A stretch of 64,000 bases of DNA from Streptomyces sp. SJL17-4 (GTDB lineage Bacteria; Actinomycetota; Actinomycetes; Streptomycetales; Streptomycetaceae). Location of the stretch: NCBI RefSeq assembly GCF_036826855.1, contig NZ_CP104578.1, positions 6,626,001 through 6,690,000 of the forward strand, read 5' to 3'. The position numbers and the translations under genes are program-made. The notes under the pieces were generated by a model, which saw only the letters and a program-made list of their open reading frames with translations, searched no databases and had not been told where the DNA came from. Shown here one piece after another: positions 8,331 to 16,424 of this stretch (position 1 is the stretch's first letter; every line of letters starts with the position of its first letter).

Positions 8331-9767
8331 GTGACGTCTCGAAAGCCCGATGAACCATTGGCGCGCAACTCCAGACTCCGACTCGTCCGCCCGCGGGCGC
8401 TGGCCACCGCCCGACGGGCCGTGACGACCCGGCGCACCCGGCCGGCGCCGCGGCCGCCCGAGGGCACTCCGCCCCGTGCGGAGCTCGCCCGCCAGGCCCG
8501 CCACGTCCTCGCCGACGCCGTACGGATCGCCCGCTGGGCCGCCGTCGAGAGCGGCGCCACAGCCGCACCCCGCAGCGGCCCCGGAGCCGCCCCCGCCCAG
8601 GAACGGGCCGCCGCCGCACTGAACCTGACGCCCGGCCAGATCCGGGCCGGCTGGGACCGCGCCCGGCTCGCCGGTCTCGTCGAGCTGCACGGTGACACCG
8701 CCCGCCCCGGCTGGCGGCTGCACGCCTGGGACCGTGACGACTCCGCCGTACTGCGCGGCTGGGTCGCCCTCTTCGACGCCTGGTCCCTGGTGCACCCGGC
8801 CCCCGAGGGCGTCGAGCCGAGCGCCGTCGCCGAGGTCGTCGAGGCCCTCCCGCAGGTCCTGTCACTGCTTCAGCTCTCCCAGGGCCCGGTCCTCGTCCCC
8901 GCCCTGCTCGATCTGCTCGGCCAGCGCGTCGAGGAGCTGCGCGAGGAGCGCTGCGAGGTCCCGGGCGCCGAGCAGGCCCCCGAGGCCACGGAGGCCGCCG
9001 CGACCTCCGACGCACCCGTGGTGCACGGCACCGACGGGCTGCCGGCCCTGCTCGACTGGGCGCTCGAAGGCCTGGCGGCCGTCGGCGCGCTCACCCTCGA
9101 CCCCGGAGCGGAGGGGCGTCACGCCACCCTGACCCCGCTCGGCAACTGGGCGGTCTGGGTCAAGCTGGAGCAGATCTGCGTCGCCGCGCAGAGCCCCGCC
9201 GGAAACATCGAGCAGTCCGCCGAGGACATGCTCCGCGGCTGCGCCCGGCTCACCCCCGGCCCCGCCCGCGCCGAATACCGCGCCTGGCTCGCGGCCCGCA
9301 CCCTCTCCAGCGCGGTGACCGAACTCCTCACCGTGGCCCGCGGCGAGGACGCGCTGCTGCGCGGGCTCGCCTTCGAGGCGCTCCGGGTCGTCGGCGCCCC
9401 CGCCGAGGCCGAGGTACGGGCCACCGTCGCCGAACCCTCCCTGCGGCCGTACGCACTGCTCTGGCTCGCCGAGTACGAGGGCGCCGACCCCGACGACGCC
9501 CAGGAGGTCCTCACCCGCGAGGAGTCCACCTGGCTCTGGGTGGACACGGCCGCCGCCGTCGCCGACCACGGGGAGAGCGAACTGCTCGTCCGGCACCTCG
9601 ACTCCGCCGTGCAGGGCACCGTCCCGGCGCTCCTCGACGAGATCAGGGCCGTCGGCCACCCCCGTACCGTCCAGGTCCTGGTCGCCCTCGCCGCCGCCCA
9701 CCCGGACCCGGCTCTGGCCAAGGCCGTCCGCCGGGCCGCCTTCCAGGTCCACACCGGGGGCGCGTGA
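8331..9767 (+). CDS. Conserved hypothetical protein with HEAT-like helical repeats
   Basis: A 478-residue, probably cytoplasmic protein with no signal peptide or membrane segment. The first 50 residues are Arg-rich. Residues 85-130 (LNLTPGQIRAGWDRARLAGLVE) look like a winged-helix-type segment, and the C-terminal third is a series of Ala/Leu/Glu helices that resemble HEAT repeats, such as LLDEIRAVGHPRTVQVLVAL. I do not recognise a named family and cannot assign a role. The GTG start has GGAAG ten bases upstream. The gene stands alone and ends at a hairpin shared with the convergent VOC gene. Confidence 0.78.
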   Translation: MTSRKPDEPLARNSRLRLVRPRALATARRAVTTRRTRPAPRPPEGTPPRAELARQARHVLADAVRIARWAAVESGATAAPRSGPGAAPAQERAAAALNLTPGQIRAGWDRARLAGLVELHGDTARPGWRLHAWDRDDSAVLRGWVALFDAWSLVHPAPEGVEPSAVAEVVEALPQVLSLLQLSQGPVLVPALLDLLGQRVEELREERCEVPGAEQAPEATEAAATSDAPVVHGTDGLPALLDWALEGLAAVGALTLDPGAEGRHATLTPLGNWAVWVKLEQICVAAQSPAGNIEQSAEDMLRGCARLTPGPARAEYRAWLAARTLSSAVTELLTVARGEDALLRGLAFEALRVVGAPAEAEVRATVAEPSLRPYALLWLAEYEGADPDDAQEVLTREESTWLWVDTAAAVADHGESELLVRHLDSAVQGTVPALLDEIRAVGHPRTVQVLVALAAAHPDPALAKAVRRAAFQVHTGGA

Positions 9768-9768
9768 C

Positions 9769-9792
9769 GGGATCCCCGCCCGGGGATCCCGA
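9769..9792. terminator. Hairpin between convergent genes
   Basis: A perfect 10-bp inverted repeat, CGGGATCCCC and its complement around a 4-base loop, lies immediately after the hypothetical gene and 24 bases before the end of the convergent VOC gene. It could serve both transcripts. Confidence 0.6.
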
Positions 9793-9816
9793 GGGGGAGA
9801 CCTCCCCGGCGCCCGG

Positions 9817-10218
9817 CTACTCCGCGGCGCCGGGGGTGTACGTCCCGAAGCTCCAGATGTTGCCCTCGGCGTCGCGCGCCATGTAGTCCCGCGAGCCGTA
9901 CTCCTGGTCCTTGGGCGGCATCACGATCTCCACGCCGTGGGCCACCGCCCTCGCGTGGTGCTCGTCGACGTCGTCCACGTGCACGAACACACCGACCGGG
10001 CCGGCGTCGGTCATCAGCTTGTCGAACTCGCTGCCGGTGCCCTTGCTGCCCAGCATCACCATGCCGTTCCCGTACGACAGCTCGGCGTGCGCCACGCGCC
10101 CGTCCTCGGCCTCGTACACGGCGTCGGCACGGAAGCCGAAGCCCTCCGTGAGCAGGCTGATCGCCGCCTTCGCGTCCTCGTACGTCAGCGTCGGACAGAT
10201 GTGGGGTGCCTCAGCCAT
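9817..10218 (-). CDS. VOC-superfamily (glyoxalase/bleomycin-resistance fold) protein
   Basis: A 133-residue single-domain protein made of two beta-alpha-beta-beta-beta units. The first repeat begins CPTLTYEDAKAAISLLTEGFGF and the second runs VFVHVDDVDEHHARAVAHG to YGSRDYMARDAEGNIWSFGTY, which is characteristic of PhnB/glyoxalase-like VOC proteins. The substrate cannot be read from sequence. ATG 10218 is chosen as start because GAGGAAG lies eight bases upstream; the GTG at 10227 sits almost on top of that site. The gene follows the zinc peptidase on the same strand but with its own ribosome binding site. Confidence 0.87.
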   Translation of the reverse strand: MAEAPHICPTLTYEDAKAAISLLTEGFGFRADAVYEAEDGRVAHAELSYGNGMVMLGSKGTGSEFDKLMTDAGPVGVFVHVDDVDEHHARAVAHGVEIVMPPKDQEYGSRDYMARDAEGNIWSFGTYTPGAAE

Positions 10219-10285
10219 CCCGATCACTTCCTCTCGATCCGGTCGAACGTGATCCGCGTCTCAGTCTGGCAGTCCCCACCGGCAA

Positions 10286-11176
10286 TCAGCGGAAGGTGTT
10301 GCACCGGGCCATGTCGCCCGTCCGGTAGCCCTCGTAGAACCACTGCTGGCGCTGGGCCGCGGAGCCATGGGTCCAGTCCTCCGGGGTCACCCGGCCCTGG
10401 AACCTCTCCTGGATCCGGTCGTCGCCCACCGCGGCCGCCGCGTCCAGGCCGTCCCGGATGTCCGCGTCCGTCAGCCGGGTGAGCAGCGGCCGGCCCGTGC
10501 GGTCGTCGGGCGTGGTCGTGGCGTGCCGGGCCCACACGCCCGCGTAGCAGTCGGCCTGGAGCTCGACCCGCACGGCGTTGGAGTTCGCCCCGGTGCGCCC
10601 GTCCTGGGCGCGGCTCAGGGTCCCCATCAGGTTCTGGATGTGGTGGCCGTACTCGTGCGCCACCACGTACGCCTGGGCGAAGGGCCCGCCGCTCGACCCG
10701 AACGTGGTGCGCAGCTCGTCGAAGAAGCCCAGGTCCAGATAGACCTGCCGGTCGCCGGGGCAGTAGAACGGCCCCACCGCGGAGGTCGCGGAACCGCAGG
10801 CGGTCGGGACCCGCTGGCTGAACATCACGGTGGCGGCGCCCCCGTACGTGCCGCCCCGGCGCGTGTACTCGCTCCGCCAGAAGTCCTGGACGCTGTTCAC
10901 GACGGCGACGATCCGGCAGTCCTCGCGGGTGTTGGCGTCCGAACCCTTCTTGCAGGTCTGTGCCACCTGGGCGGCCCCGGACGAGCTGGCCACCGGCTCG
11001 TCGCCGCCCGAGGAGAGTCCCAGCTGGTCCGGCCCCACCCCGAGGAACAGGCCCAGGATCAGGGCGATGAAGCCGATGATGCCGCCGCCGACGGTCGCCT
11101 TCCCGCCTGGGATGCGACTGCCCCGGACGTCCTTGACCTCCGAGGTGTCCAGATCGGCGTCGTCGTCGAACTGCAC
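10286..11176 (-). CDS. Membrane-anchored neutral zinc metallopeptidase, YpfJ family
   Basis: A 296-residue protein of the YpfJ/neutral zinc metallopeptidase family. Residues 1-25 are acidic and cytoplasmic, residues 30-47 (VGGGIIGFIALILGLFLG) form one membrane segment, and the rest is extracellular. The zinc-binding HEYGHH motif (HExxH) lies near residue 178, preceded by QAYVVA, and four Cys residues could form disulfides. The family is widespread but its natural substrate is not known. The GTG start has GGTGG and GGAGG upstream. It is divergent from the ABC-F gene. Confidence 0.87.
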   Translation of the reverse strand: MQFDDDADLDTSEVKDVRGSRIPGGKATVGGGIIGFIALILGLFLGVGPDQLGLSSGGDEPVASSSGAAQVAQTCKKGSDANTREDCRIVAVVNSVQDFWRSEYTRRGGTYGGAATVMFSQRVPTACGSATSAVGPFYCPGDRQVYLDLGFFDELRTTFGSSGGPFAQAYVVAHEYGHHIQNLMGTLSRAQDGRTGANSNAVRVELQADCYAGVWARHATTTPDDRTGRPLLTRLTDADIRDGLDAAAAVGDDRIQERFQGRVTPEDWTHGSAAQRQQWFYEGYRTGDMARCNTFR

Positions 11177-11345
11177 GGTCCACCATCCTCCGCGTCACTG
11201 CCGCGGCAGAGGCCGCCGCCCTGCGCCGAGTATCGGCCGATCTTTCACCGCTCGCCCCTTTTCTTCCGTCAAGGGAAGTTATGTGAGAAAGATCCGATCG
11301 CCCCTCAGGCCCCCTGATGGCCGAAAAGCAGTTGCAGGGGCCCGT

Positions 11346-11381
11346 TAGACTGGCCGTATGGCCATTCTCCCCGTGCATTAG
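11346..11381 (+). promoter_or_regulatory. Candidate leaderless 7-codon leader ORF before the ABC-F gene
   Basis: A -10-like TAGACT (11346-11351) is followed by exactly six bases and then ATG at 11358, the geometry of a leaderless start. The ATG opens a 7-codon frame, M-A-I-L-P-V-H, ending at TAG 11379-11381, 61 bases before the ABC-F start. No Shine-Dalgarno sequence precedes it. ABC-F genes are often controlled by translated leader peptides, so this may be an attenuator; the role is inference. Confidence 0.45.
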
Positions 11382-11442
11382 CGGCGTCGAAGCCCTTCAC
11401 CAGCCGTCCTTCCGCCGTTTCCCATCGCCCTGGAGTCTGTCC

Positions 11443-13041
11443 GTGATCACCGCTTCCGGCATCGAGCTGCGCGCCGGCGCCCGAGTCCTCATCGAGTCCG
11501 CTTCCTTCCGCGTCGCCAAGGGCGACCGCATCGGCCTCGTCGGTCGCAACGGAGCGGGCAAGACGACCCTCACCAAGTGCCTCGCAGGCGAGGGCGTCCC
11601 CGCCGGCGGCCAGATCGCCCGCTCCGGCGAGGTCGGCTACCTCCCGCAGGACCCGCGCACCGGCGACCTCGACGTCCTGGCCCGCGACCGCATCCTCTCC
11701 GCCCGTGGCCTCGACGTCCTCCTCAAGAAGATGCGGATGAACGAGGAGCGCATCGCCACCGGCTCCGGCGCCACCCGCGACAAGGCGATGCGGCAGTACG
11801 AGCGCCAGGAGACCGAGTTCCTGACCAAGGGCGGGTACGCGGCCGAGGCCGAGGCCTCCACCATCGCGGCCGCCCTCGGTCTGCCCGACCGGGTCCTCGG
11901 TCAGCCGCTGCACACCCTCTCCGGTGGTCAGCGCCGCCGGGTCGAGCTCGCCCGGATCCTCTTCTCGGACGCCGACACGCTCCTCCTCGACGAGCCGACC
12001 AACCACCTTGACGCCGACTCCATCGTCTGGCTGCGCGACTACCTGAAGAGCTACCGCGGCGGCTTCATCGTGATCTCCCACGACGTCGACCTCGTCGAGA
12101 CCGTGGTCAACAAGGTCTTCTATCTGGACGCCAACCGCTCCACGATCGACGTCTACAACATGGGCTGGAAGCTCTACCAGCAGCAGCGCGAGGCCGACGA
12201 GAAGCGCCGCAAGCGCGAGCGGCAGAACGCCGAGAAGAAGGCCGCCGCCCTCAACTCGCAGGCCGACAAGATGCGCGCCAAGGCCACCAAGACCGTGGCC
12301 GCGCAGAACATGGCCAAGCGTGCCGAGCGACTGCTCTCCGGCCTGGAGGCGGTGCGCGCCTCCGACAAGGTCGCCAAGCTCCGCTTCCCCGACCCCGCGC
12401 CCTGCGGCAAGACCCCGCTGACGGCCGAGGGACTCTCCAAGTCCTACGGCTCTCTCGAAATCTTCACCGATGTGGACCTCGCGATCGACAAGGGCTCGCG
12501 CGTCGTCATCCTCGGCCTCAACGGCGCGGGCAAGACCACGCTGCTCCGGCTGCTCGCCGGCGCCGAGAAGCCCGACACCGGCGAGGTGACCCCGGGCCAC
12601 GGTCTCAAGCTCGGCTACTACGCCCAGGAGCACGAGACGCTCGACCCCGAGCGCAGCGTCCTGGAGAACATGCGCTCGGCCGCGCCCGACCTCGACCTCG
12701 TCCAGGTCCGCAAGACGCTCGGCTCCTTCCTCTTCTCCGGCGACGACGTCGACAAGCCGGCCGGGGTGCTCTCCGGCGGCGAGAAGACCCGGCTGGCCCT
12801 GGCCACCCTGGTCGTCTCCTCGGCGAACGTGCTGCTCCTCGACGAGCCCACCAACAACCTCGACCCGGCCAGCCGCGAGGAGATCCTCGGGGCCCTGCGG
12901 ACGTACAAGGGCGCCGTCGTCCTCGTCACCCACGACGAGGGCGCGGTCGACGCGCTGGAGCCGGAGCGGATCATCCTGCTCCCGGACGGCGTCGAGGACC
13001 TGTGGGGCCCGGACTACGCGGACCTGGTCGCGCTCGCCTGA
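11443..13041 (+). CDS. ABC-F family ATPase (ribosome-associated, two ABC domains)
   Basis: A 532-residue soluble protein with two ABC ATPase domains and no membrane helices, as in ABC-F translation factors (EttA, Uup and antibiotic-resistance members), which act in the ribosomal E site. Domain 1 has Walker A GRNGAGKTT near residue 37, signature LSGGQRRR near 159 and LLLDEPTNHLD near 183; domain 2 has GLNGAGKTT near 357, LSGGEKTR near 442 and LLLDEPTNNLD near 465. A long charged linker (about residues 245-300) joins them. Both catalytic Glu residues are present. GTG 11443 has GGAG eight bases upstream. A possible leader ORF lies upstream. Whether it is a housekeeping factor or confers resistance cannot be told. 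Confidence 0.92.
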   Translation: MITASGIELRAGARVLIESASFRVAKGDRIGLVGRNGAGKTTLTKCLAGEGVPAGGQIARSGEVGYLPQDPRTGDLDVLARDRILSARGLDVLLKKMRMNEERIATGSGATRDKAMRQYERQETEFLTKGGYAAEAEASTIAAALGLPDRVLGQPLHTLSGGQRRRVELARILFSDADTLLLDEPTNHLDADSIVWLRDYLKSYRGGFIVISHDVDLVETVVNKVFYLDANRSTIDVYNMGWKLYQQQREADEKRRKRERQNAEKKAAALNSQADKMRAKATKTVAAQNMAKRAERLLSGLEAVRASDKVAKLRFPDPAPCGKTPLTAEGLSKSYGSLEIFTDVDLAIDKGSRVVILGLNGAGKTTLLRLLAGAEKPDTGEVTPGHGLKLGYYAQEHETLDPERSVLENMRSAAPDLDLVQVRKTLGSFLFSGDDVDKPAGVLSGGEKTRLALATLVVSSANVLLLDEPTNNLDPASREEILGALRTYKGAVVLVTHDEGAVDALEPERIILLPDGVEDLWGPDYADLVALA

Positions 13042-13383
13042 CCCGGAGAGGACCGGGTGATCATGCCCGGCTGGATCATTCGGCCCACGGGTGATCCTTC
13101 ATCTGAGTGAGGGCGTCTCGTACACCCCGGCGCGGTGCTCTGCCGAATCCTTCCGGCAGACCCGCGCCGTACGTGTGTTCCCCCTGTGTCGCTGACCTGC
13201 TGATTCCTGTGCCGGGCGGCGCGAAGGCCTGTTTCCGGCCCAGCGGAATCCAAGCTTCCGGTCGTGATGAACGCGCGCTCGTCCACAAACCCGGCGGCAT
13301 GGACCTTGTCGAATGGGTGGCCAGGACGGACGGGAGGGGTGATCATGAGAAGTCCAGAGCGCACTTCCCATGAGGAGGCACGG
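13042..13383. other. Intergenic region after the ABC-F gene
   Basis: This 342-bp stretch begins with a short hairpin (ACCCGG/CCGGGT, 13041-13058) that may end the ABC-F transcript. The remainder should hold the promoter of the small HTH gene. In its last 40 bases there is a second possible start for that gene (ATG 13345 after GGGAGGGG). I see no RNA gene or repeat. Confidence 0.5.
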
Positions 13384-13605
13384 GTGGCCGAGACTCTGAA
13401 GAAGGGCAGCCGGGTGACCGGCGCCGCGCGCGACAAGCTCGCGGCAGACCTGAAGAAGAAGTACGACTCCGGTGCGAGTATCCGGGCGCTGGCCGAGGAA
13501 ACGGGCCGCTCCTACGGATTCGTCCACCGGATGCTCAGTGAGTCCGGAGTCACGCTGCGCGGACGCGGCGGAGCGACCCGGGGCAAGAAAGCCGCCTCGG
13601 CCTGA
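13384..13605 (+). CDS. Small basic helix-turn-helix protein conserved in actinobacteria
   Basis: A 73-residue, Lys/Arg-rich protein. The core reads KKKYDSGASIRALAEETG followed by RSYGFVHRMLSESGVTLR, a resolvase/homeodomain-like helix-turn-helix, and the tail GATRGKKAASA is basic. It is probably a DNA-binding protein, and such near-invariant small HTH proteins are common in Streptomyces, but I know of no target. GTG 13384 is chosen because GAGGAGG (13372-13378) is ideally spaced; ATG 13345, also with a good GGGAGGGG, would give 86 residues. It stands alone, ended by a hairpin at 13619-13656. Confidence 0.85.
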   Translation: MAETLKKGSRVTGAARDKLAADLKKKYDSGASIRALAEETGRSYGFVHRMLSESGVTLRGRGGATRGKKAASA

Positions 13606-13618
13606 CATCGGGACGCCT

Positions 13619-13656
13619 CGACCGGGCCACCGGATCTCCCGGTGGCCACCCGGTCG
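13619..13656 (+). terminator. Hairpin after the small HTH gene
   Basis: CGACCGGGCCACCGG pairs with CCGGTGGCCACCCGGTCG with one bulged base, giving a strong stem 13 bases after the stop codon. It separates the HTH gene from the enoyl-CoA hydratase gene. Confidence 0.6.
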
Positions 13657-13738
13657 GTCATCGCGCCGACCAGGTGGTTACTGTGCAGTCACTTAGCATT
13701 TCGCATGCAATGTGCTGCACCGTAACCGGAGGCGCCCC

Positions 13739-14539
13739 ATGACTACGCTCGACGACTCTGAGCTCGTATTCCACAAGGACGGTGTACGGCTCACCGTCGA
13801 GGACGCCGTTGCCACGGTGACCCTGACCAATCCGGCGAAGCGCAACGCTCAGTCTCCCGCTCTGTGGCGGGCGTTGACAGAAGCCGGCCGGTCGTTGCCC
13901 GGCAGCGTGCGGATCGTCGTCCTGCGCGGTGAGGGACAGTCCTTCTCCGCCGGACTCGACCGGCAGGCGTTCACGCCCGAGGGCTTCGACGGAGAGCCGT
14001 CCTTCCTCGATCTCGCGCGCGGTTCCGACGCGGACCTCGACGCGGTCATCGCCGAGTACCAGGAGGCGTTCACCTGGTGGCGCCGCAGCGACCTGGTGTC
14101 GATCGCGGCCGTCCAGGGGCACGCCATCGGCGCGGGCTTCCAGCTCGCTCTCGCCTGCGACCTGCGGGTCGTCGCCGAGGACGTGCAGTTCGCCATGCGC
14201 GAGACCAGCCTGGGCCTCGTCCCGGACCTGACCGGGACGCACCCGCTCGTCTCGCTCGTCGGCTACGCCCGCGCGCTGGAGATCTGCGCCACCGGCCGCT
14301 TCGTCCACGCGGAGGAGGCCGAGCGCATCGGTCTCGCCAACCTGTCCGTGCCCGCCGACGAGCTCGACGCGGCGGTACGGGACCTCGGCGCCGCCCTGCT
14401 CGCGGCGCCGCGCGACGCGGTCACCGAGACCAAGGCGCTCCTTCAGGGTGCCTCCGGCCGCTCGTACGAGGAGCAGCGCGTCGCCGAGCGCGCCGCCCAG
14501 GCCCGCCGCCTGCGCGACCTGGCGGGCCTCGGCGACTGA
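13739..14539 (+). CDS. Enoyl-CoA hydratase/isomerase (crotonase) family protein
   Basis: A 266-residue crotonase-fold protein expected to act on an acyl-CoA thioester, for example hydrating enoyl-CoA. The oxyanion-hole segments are SFSAGLD (near residue 70) and AIGAGFQLALACDLRV (near residue 130), and RETSLGLVPDLTGT follows. At the second catalytic Glu position of classical hydratases (usually GLVPExG) this protein has GLVPDLTG, so Asp replaces Glu, and the first Glu (GGGxE) is Gln. It may therefore be an isomerase or another crotonase activity. GGAGG precedes the ATG at 13739. The gene is convergent with the Asp23-cluster protein on the minus strand. Confidence 0.87.
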   Translation: MTTLDDSELVFHKDGVRLTVEDAVATVTLTNPAKRNAQSPALWRALTEAGRSLPGSVRIVVLRGEGQSFSAGLDRQAFTPEGFDGEPSFLDLARGSDADLDAVIAEYQEAFTWWRRSDLVSIAAVQGHAIGAGFQLALACDLRVVAEDVQFAMRETSLGLVPDLTGTHPLVSLVGYARALEICATGRFVHAEEAERIGLANLSVPADELDAAVRDLGAALLAAPRDAVTETKALLQGASGRSYEEQRVAERAAQARRLRDLAGLGD

Positions 14540-14596
14540 CGCCTGCCCGCACGCGCCGGGGCCGCATACGCCGGGTCCGCACGCGCCGGGCCCGGC

Positions 14597-15244
14597 CTAG
14601 CGCAGGCCCGACACCACGACCGTGACCGCGGTCCCCTCCGGGGCGACCGCGGCCACCGCCGTGCGCACCGCGCGGGCCACGTCCAGCGGGCGGGCCCCGG
14701 CCGTCACGGCCACTTCCACCCGCACCTCGTCGGGCTTCCGGCGCACCGGCGGACCCAGCGTGTCCGTCACCGCCGCGACCCCCGCCACCCCGAGCGCGGC
14801 GAGCGCCGCGGGATCGTCCGTCGCCGGCGAGGTCGGGCCCGGCGGGGGAGCGGCACCGGCATCCGGCGCCGGCGGCGCCGCGTCGAGCAGATCCGTCACC
14901 CGCAGGTCCACCACCGCGACCACCAGGCCGAGCCCGTCCTCGGCCGCGGCGAGCAGCGCCGCCCGCAGTTCCCCGGCGAGCTCCGGCAGTTCCCGCCCGG
15001 CGACCGCGCCGAACGAGGCCGTGATCAGCAGGCCGCCCGATTCCGGCTCGTCGGGCACGTCGCCAGGACCGATGCGGAGCCTGCCCGGCACCACACCCCG
15101 TACCGCCGAGGCGGCCACGTCGAGCACCTCGCGCACCGCCCGCTCGGTGATCCAAGCCCCCTCCGCCGCCGTTCCGAGCGGCAGCAGCCTGCCCGGAGCG
15201 AGGCGGTCCCGTACCGCAGCCGTCCAACCGTCACCCGTCGTCAT
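14597..15244 (-). CDS. Hypothetical protein, divergent from the Asp23 operon
   Basis: A 215-residue Ala/Val/Arg-rich protein without a signal peptide or membrane segment. Its N-terminal half (AWITERAVREVLDVAASAVRG, residues 29-49) and C-terminal half (VEVAVTAGARPLDVARAVRTAV) alternate helix and strand in a pattern like Asp23 proteins, so it may be a distant relative, but I cannot show homology. It is transcribed away from the Asp23/AmaP genes, with start codons only 94 bases apart, and its conserved-looking position suggests a common role. There is no good Shine-Dalgarno sequence; CAGGCT lies six bases before the ATG, so a leaderless start is possible. Confidence 0.75.
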   Translation of the reverse strand: MTTGDGWTAAVRDRLAPGRLLPLGTAAEGAWITERAVREVLDVAASAVRGVVPGRLRIGPGDVPDEPESGGLLITASFGAVAGRELPELAGELRAALLAAAEDGLGLVVAVVDLRVTDLLDAAPPAPDAGAAPPPGPTSPATDDPAALAALGVAGVAAVTDTLGPPVRRKPDEVRVEVAVTAGARPLDVARAVRTAVAAVAPEGTAVTVVVSGLR

Positions 15245-15337
15245 TACCCCAGCCTGCCGTATCCCCGGGGCGAGGTCGGGTAAGCGCCCTTAGTGTGGGC
15301 GAGGAACCCCGAAATATCCCAGAAGGGGCGAAACGTG

Positions 15338-15814
15338 ATGACGGACACCACGCATTCCACCGAGTCCACCGGCGGCGAACCGCGCCGGACCTCGGTCACC
15401 AAGCGGGGAGGCGGCGCTGCCGCGACCCGCGGCCGGACCAGCATCGCCGACGGAGTCGTCGAGAAGATCGCCGGACTCGCCGCCCGTGACGTCGACGGCG
15501 TCCATGCCATGGGCAGCGGCATCTCCCGCACCTTCGGCGCCGTACGCGACCGCGTGCCCGGCGGGGGCAGCAGCAAGTCGAACGTCACCCGAGGGGTGAA
15601 GGCCGAGGTCGGCGAGGTGCAGACCGCGCTCGACCTGGAGATCGTCGTCGACTACGGCGTCTCCATCGCCGACGTGGCCGGCGATGTCCGCGAGAACGTC
15701 ATCGCGGCCGTGGAGCGCATGACGGGCCTCGAGGTCGTCGAGGTCAACATCGCCGTCAGCGACGTGAAGCTGCCCGACGAGGAGGAGGACGAGCCGGAAT
15801 CACGGCTGCAGTAG
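15338..15814 (+). CDS. Asp23/Gls24 family envelope stress protein
   Basis: A 158-residue Asp23/Gls24-family protein. After a disordered Ser/Thr/Arg-rich N-terminus, the core begins GRTSIADGVVEKIAGLAARDVDGVHAM, the typical family opening, and ends VVEVNIAVSDVKLP before an acidic tail. In Firmicutes Asp23 proteins form a membrane-associated layer anchored by AmaP and respond to cell-envelope stress. Here the gene opens a rightward run with a small membrane protein, a second Asp23 protein, a DUF6286-like protein and an AmaP-like protein. ATG 15338 follows AAGGGG; a GTG directly in front is possible. Confidence 0.9.
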   Translation: MTDTTHSTESTGGEPRRTSVTKRGGGAAATRGRTSIADGVVEKIAGLAARDVDGVHAMGSGISRTFGAVRDRVPGGGSSKSNVTRGVKAEVGEVQTALDLEIVVDYGVSIADVAGDVRENVIAAVERMTGLEVVEVNIAVSDVKLPDEEEDEPESRLQ

Positions 15815-15866
15815 CCGCGGACGGCATTGCGCGGGGGGCTCGGGATGACTCGGAAAGGAGTCAGTA

Positions 15867-16058
15867 ATGAGCATGGCGGTGGTCGGCCTGGTGGCCGGCA
15901 TGGCTCTCGGCTTCGCCGGATACTTCGGCGGCTTCGGGGCGTTTGTACTGGTCGCGGCCTTGGGTGCGATCGGCTTCGTGGCGGGCCGCTTCCTCGACGG
16001 CGACCTCGAACCCGGCGACCTGTTCCGGAGCCGCGACCGCGGCGACCGGCGGCGGTGA
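15867..16058 (+). CDS. Small membrane protein of the Asp23 cluster (DUF2273-like)
   Basis: A 63-residue protein with two hydrophobic stretches (residues 3-22 and 25-42) rich in Gly/Ala, then a charged tail, DLEPGDLFRSRDRGDRRR. It looks like the small DUF2273-type membrane proteins found beside Asp23 in other bacteria, which may help anchor the Asp23 layer; this is a judgement from size, topology and context. AAAGGAG is well spaced before the ATG. It lies between the two Asp23 genes. Confidence 0.85.
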   Translation: MSMAVVGLVAGMALGFAGYFGGFGAFVLVAALGAIGFVAGRFLDGDLEPGDLFRSRDRGDRRR

Positions 16059-16064
16059 CCCGGG

Positions 16065-16424
16065 GTGGCAACCGACCTGGTCTCCCCGGACCCGGTGCGT
16101 GACCGGGGCGCCACCTCGATCGCCGACCGGGTGGTGGCGAAGATCGCGGCCCAGGCGGCCAGGGAAGCGGTGGGCACCGTCCCGGAGGGCGGCTCCAAGC
16201 CGCACGCCTCGGTCGTCGTCCACCGGGACGTCGCCCGGGTCGCGGTGAGCCTCGACCTCGACTACCCCACCGACATCGGGGCCCGGTGCGGGGCCGTCCG
16301 GGGACGGGTGCGCGCGCGGGTGGAGAAGCTCGTGGGCATGGAGGTCCACGAGGTCACCGTCCAGGTGGAACGCCTCCACTCCCCGCTCACCCGCCAGTCC
16401 GGACCGAGGGGCCGCCTGTCATGA
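16065..16424 (+). CDS. Second Asp23/Gls24 family protein
   Basis: A 119-residue Asp23/Gls24 paralogue of the upstream protein. It shares the core GATSIADRVVAKIAAQAAREAVG and the C-terminal strand VGMEVHEVTVQVERL. The long disordered N-terminus and acidic tail of the first protein are absent. The GTG start lies six bases after the stop of the small membrane protein and has only GGGG immediately in front, so translation probably depends on coupling. Its stop overlaps the next gene (ATGA). Two distinct Asp23 proteins in one operon suggest a mixed layer or hetero-oligomer. Confidence 0.87.
   Translation: MATDLVSPDPVRDRGATSIADRVVAKIAAQAAREAVGTVPEGGSKPHASVVVHRDVARVAVSLDLDYPTDIGARCGAVRGRVRARVEKLVGMEVHEVTVQVERLHSPLTRQSGPRGRLS

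Noticed and set aside
14540..14596. Imperfect repeats of CGCACGCGCCGGG between two convergent genes
   Set aside because: Three degenerate copies in GC-rich spacer DNA, without a clear hairpin or target duplication; probably chance or old slippage.
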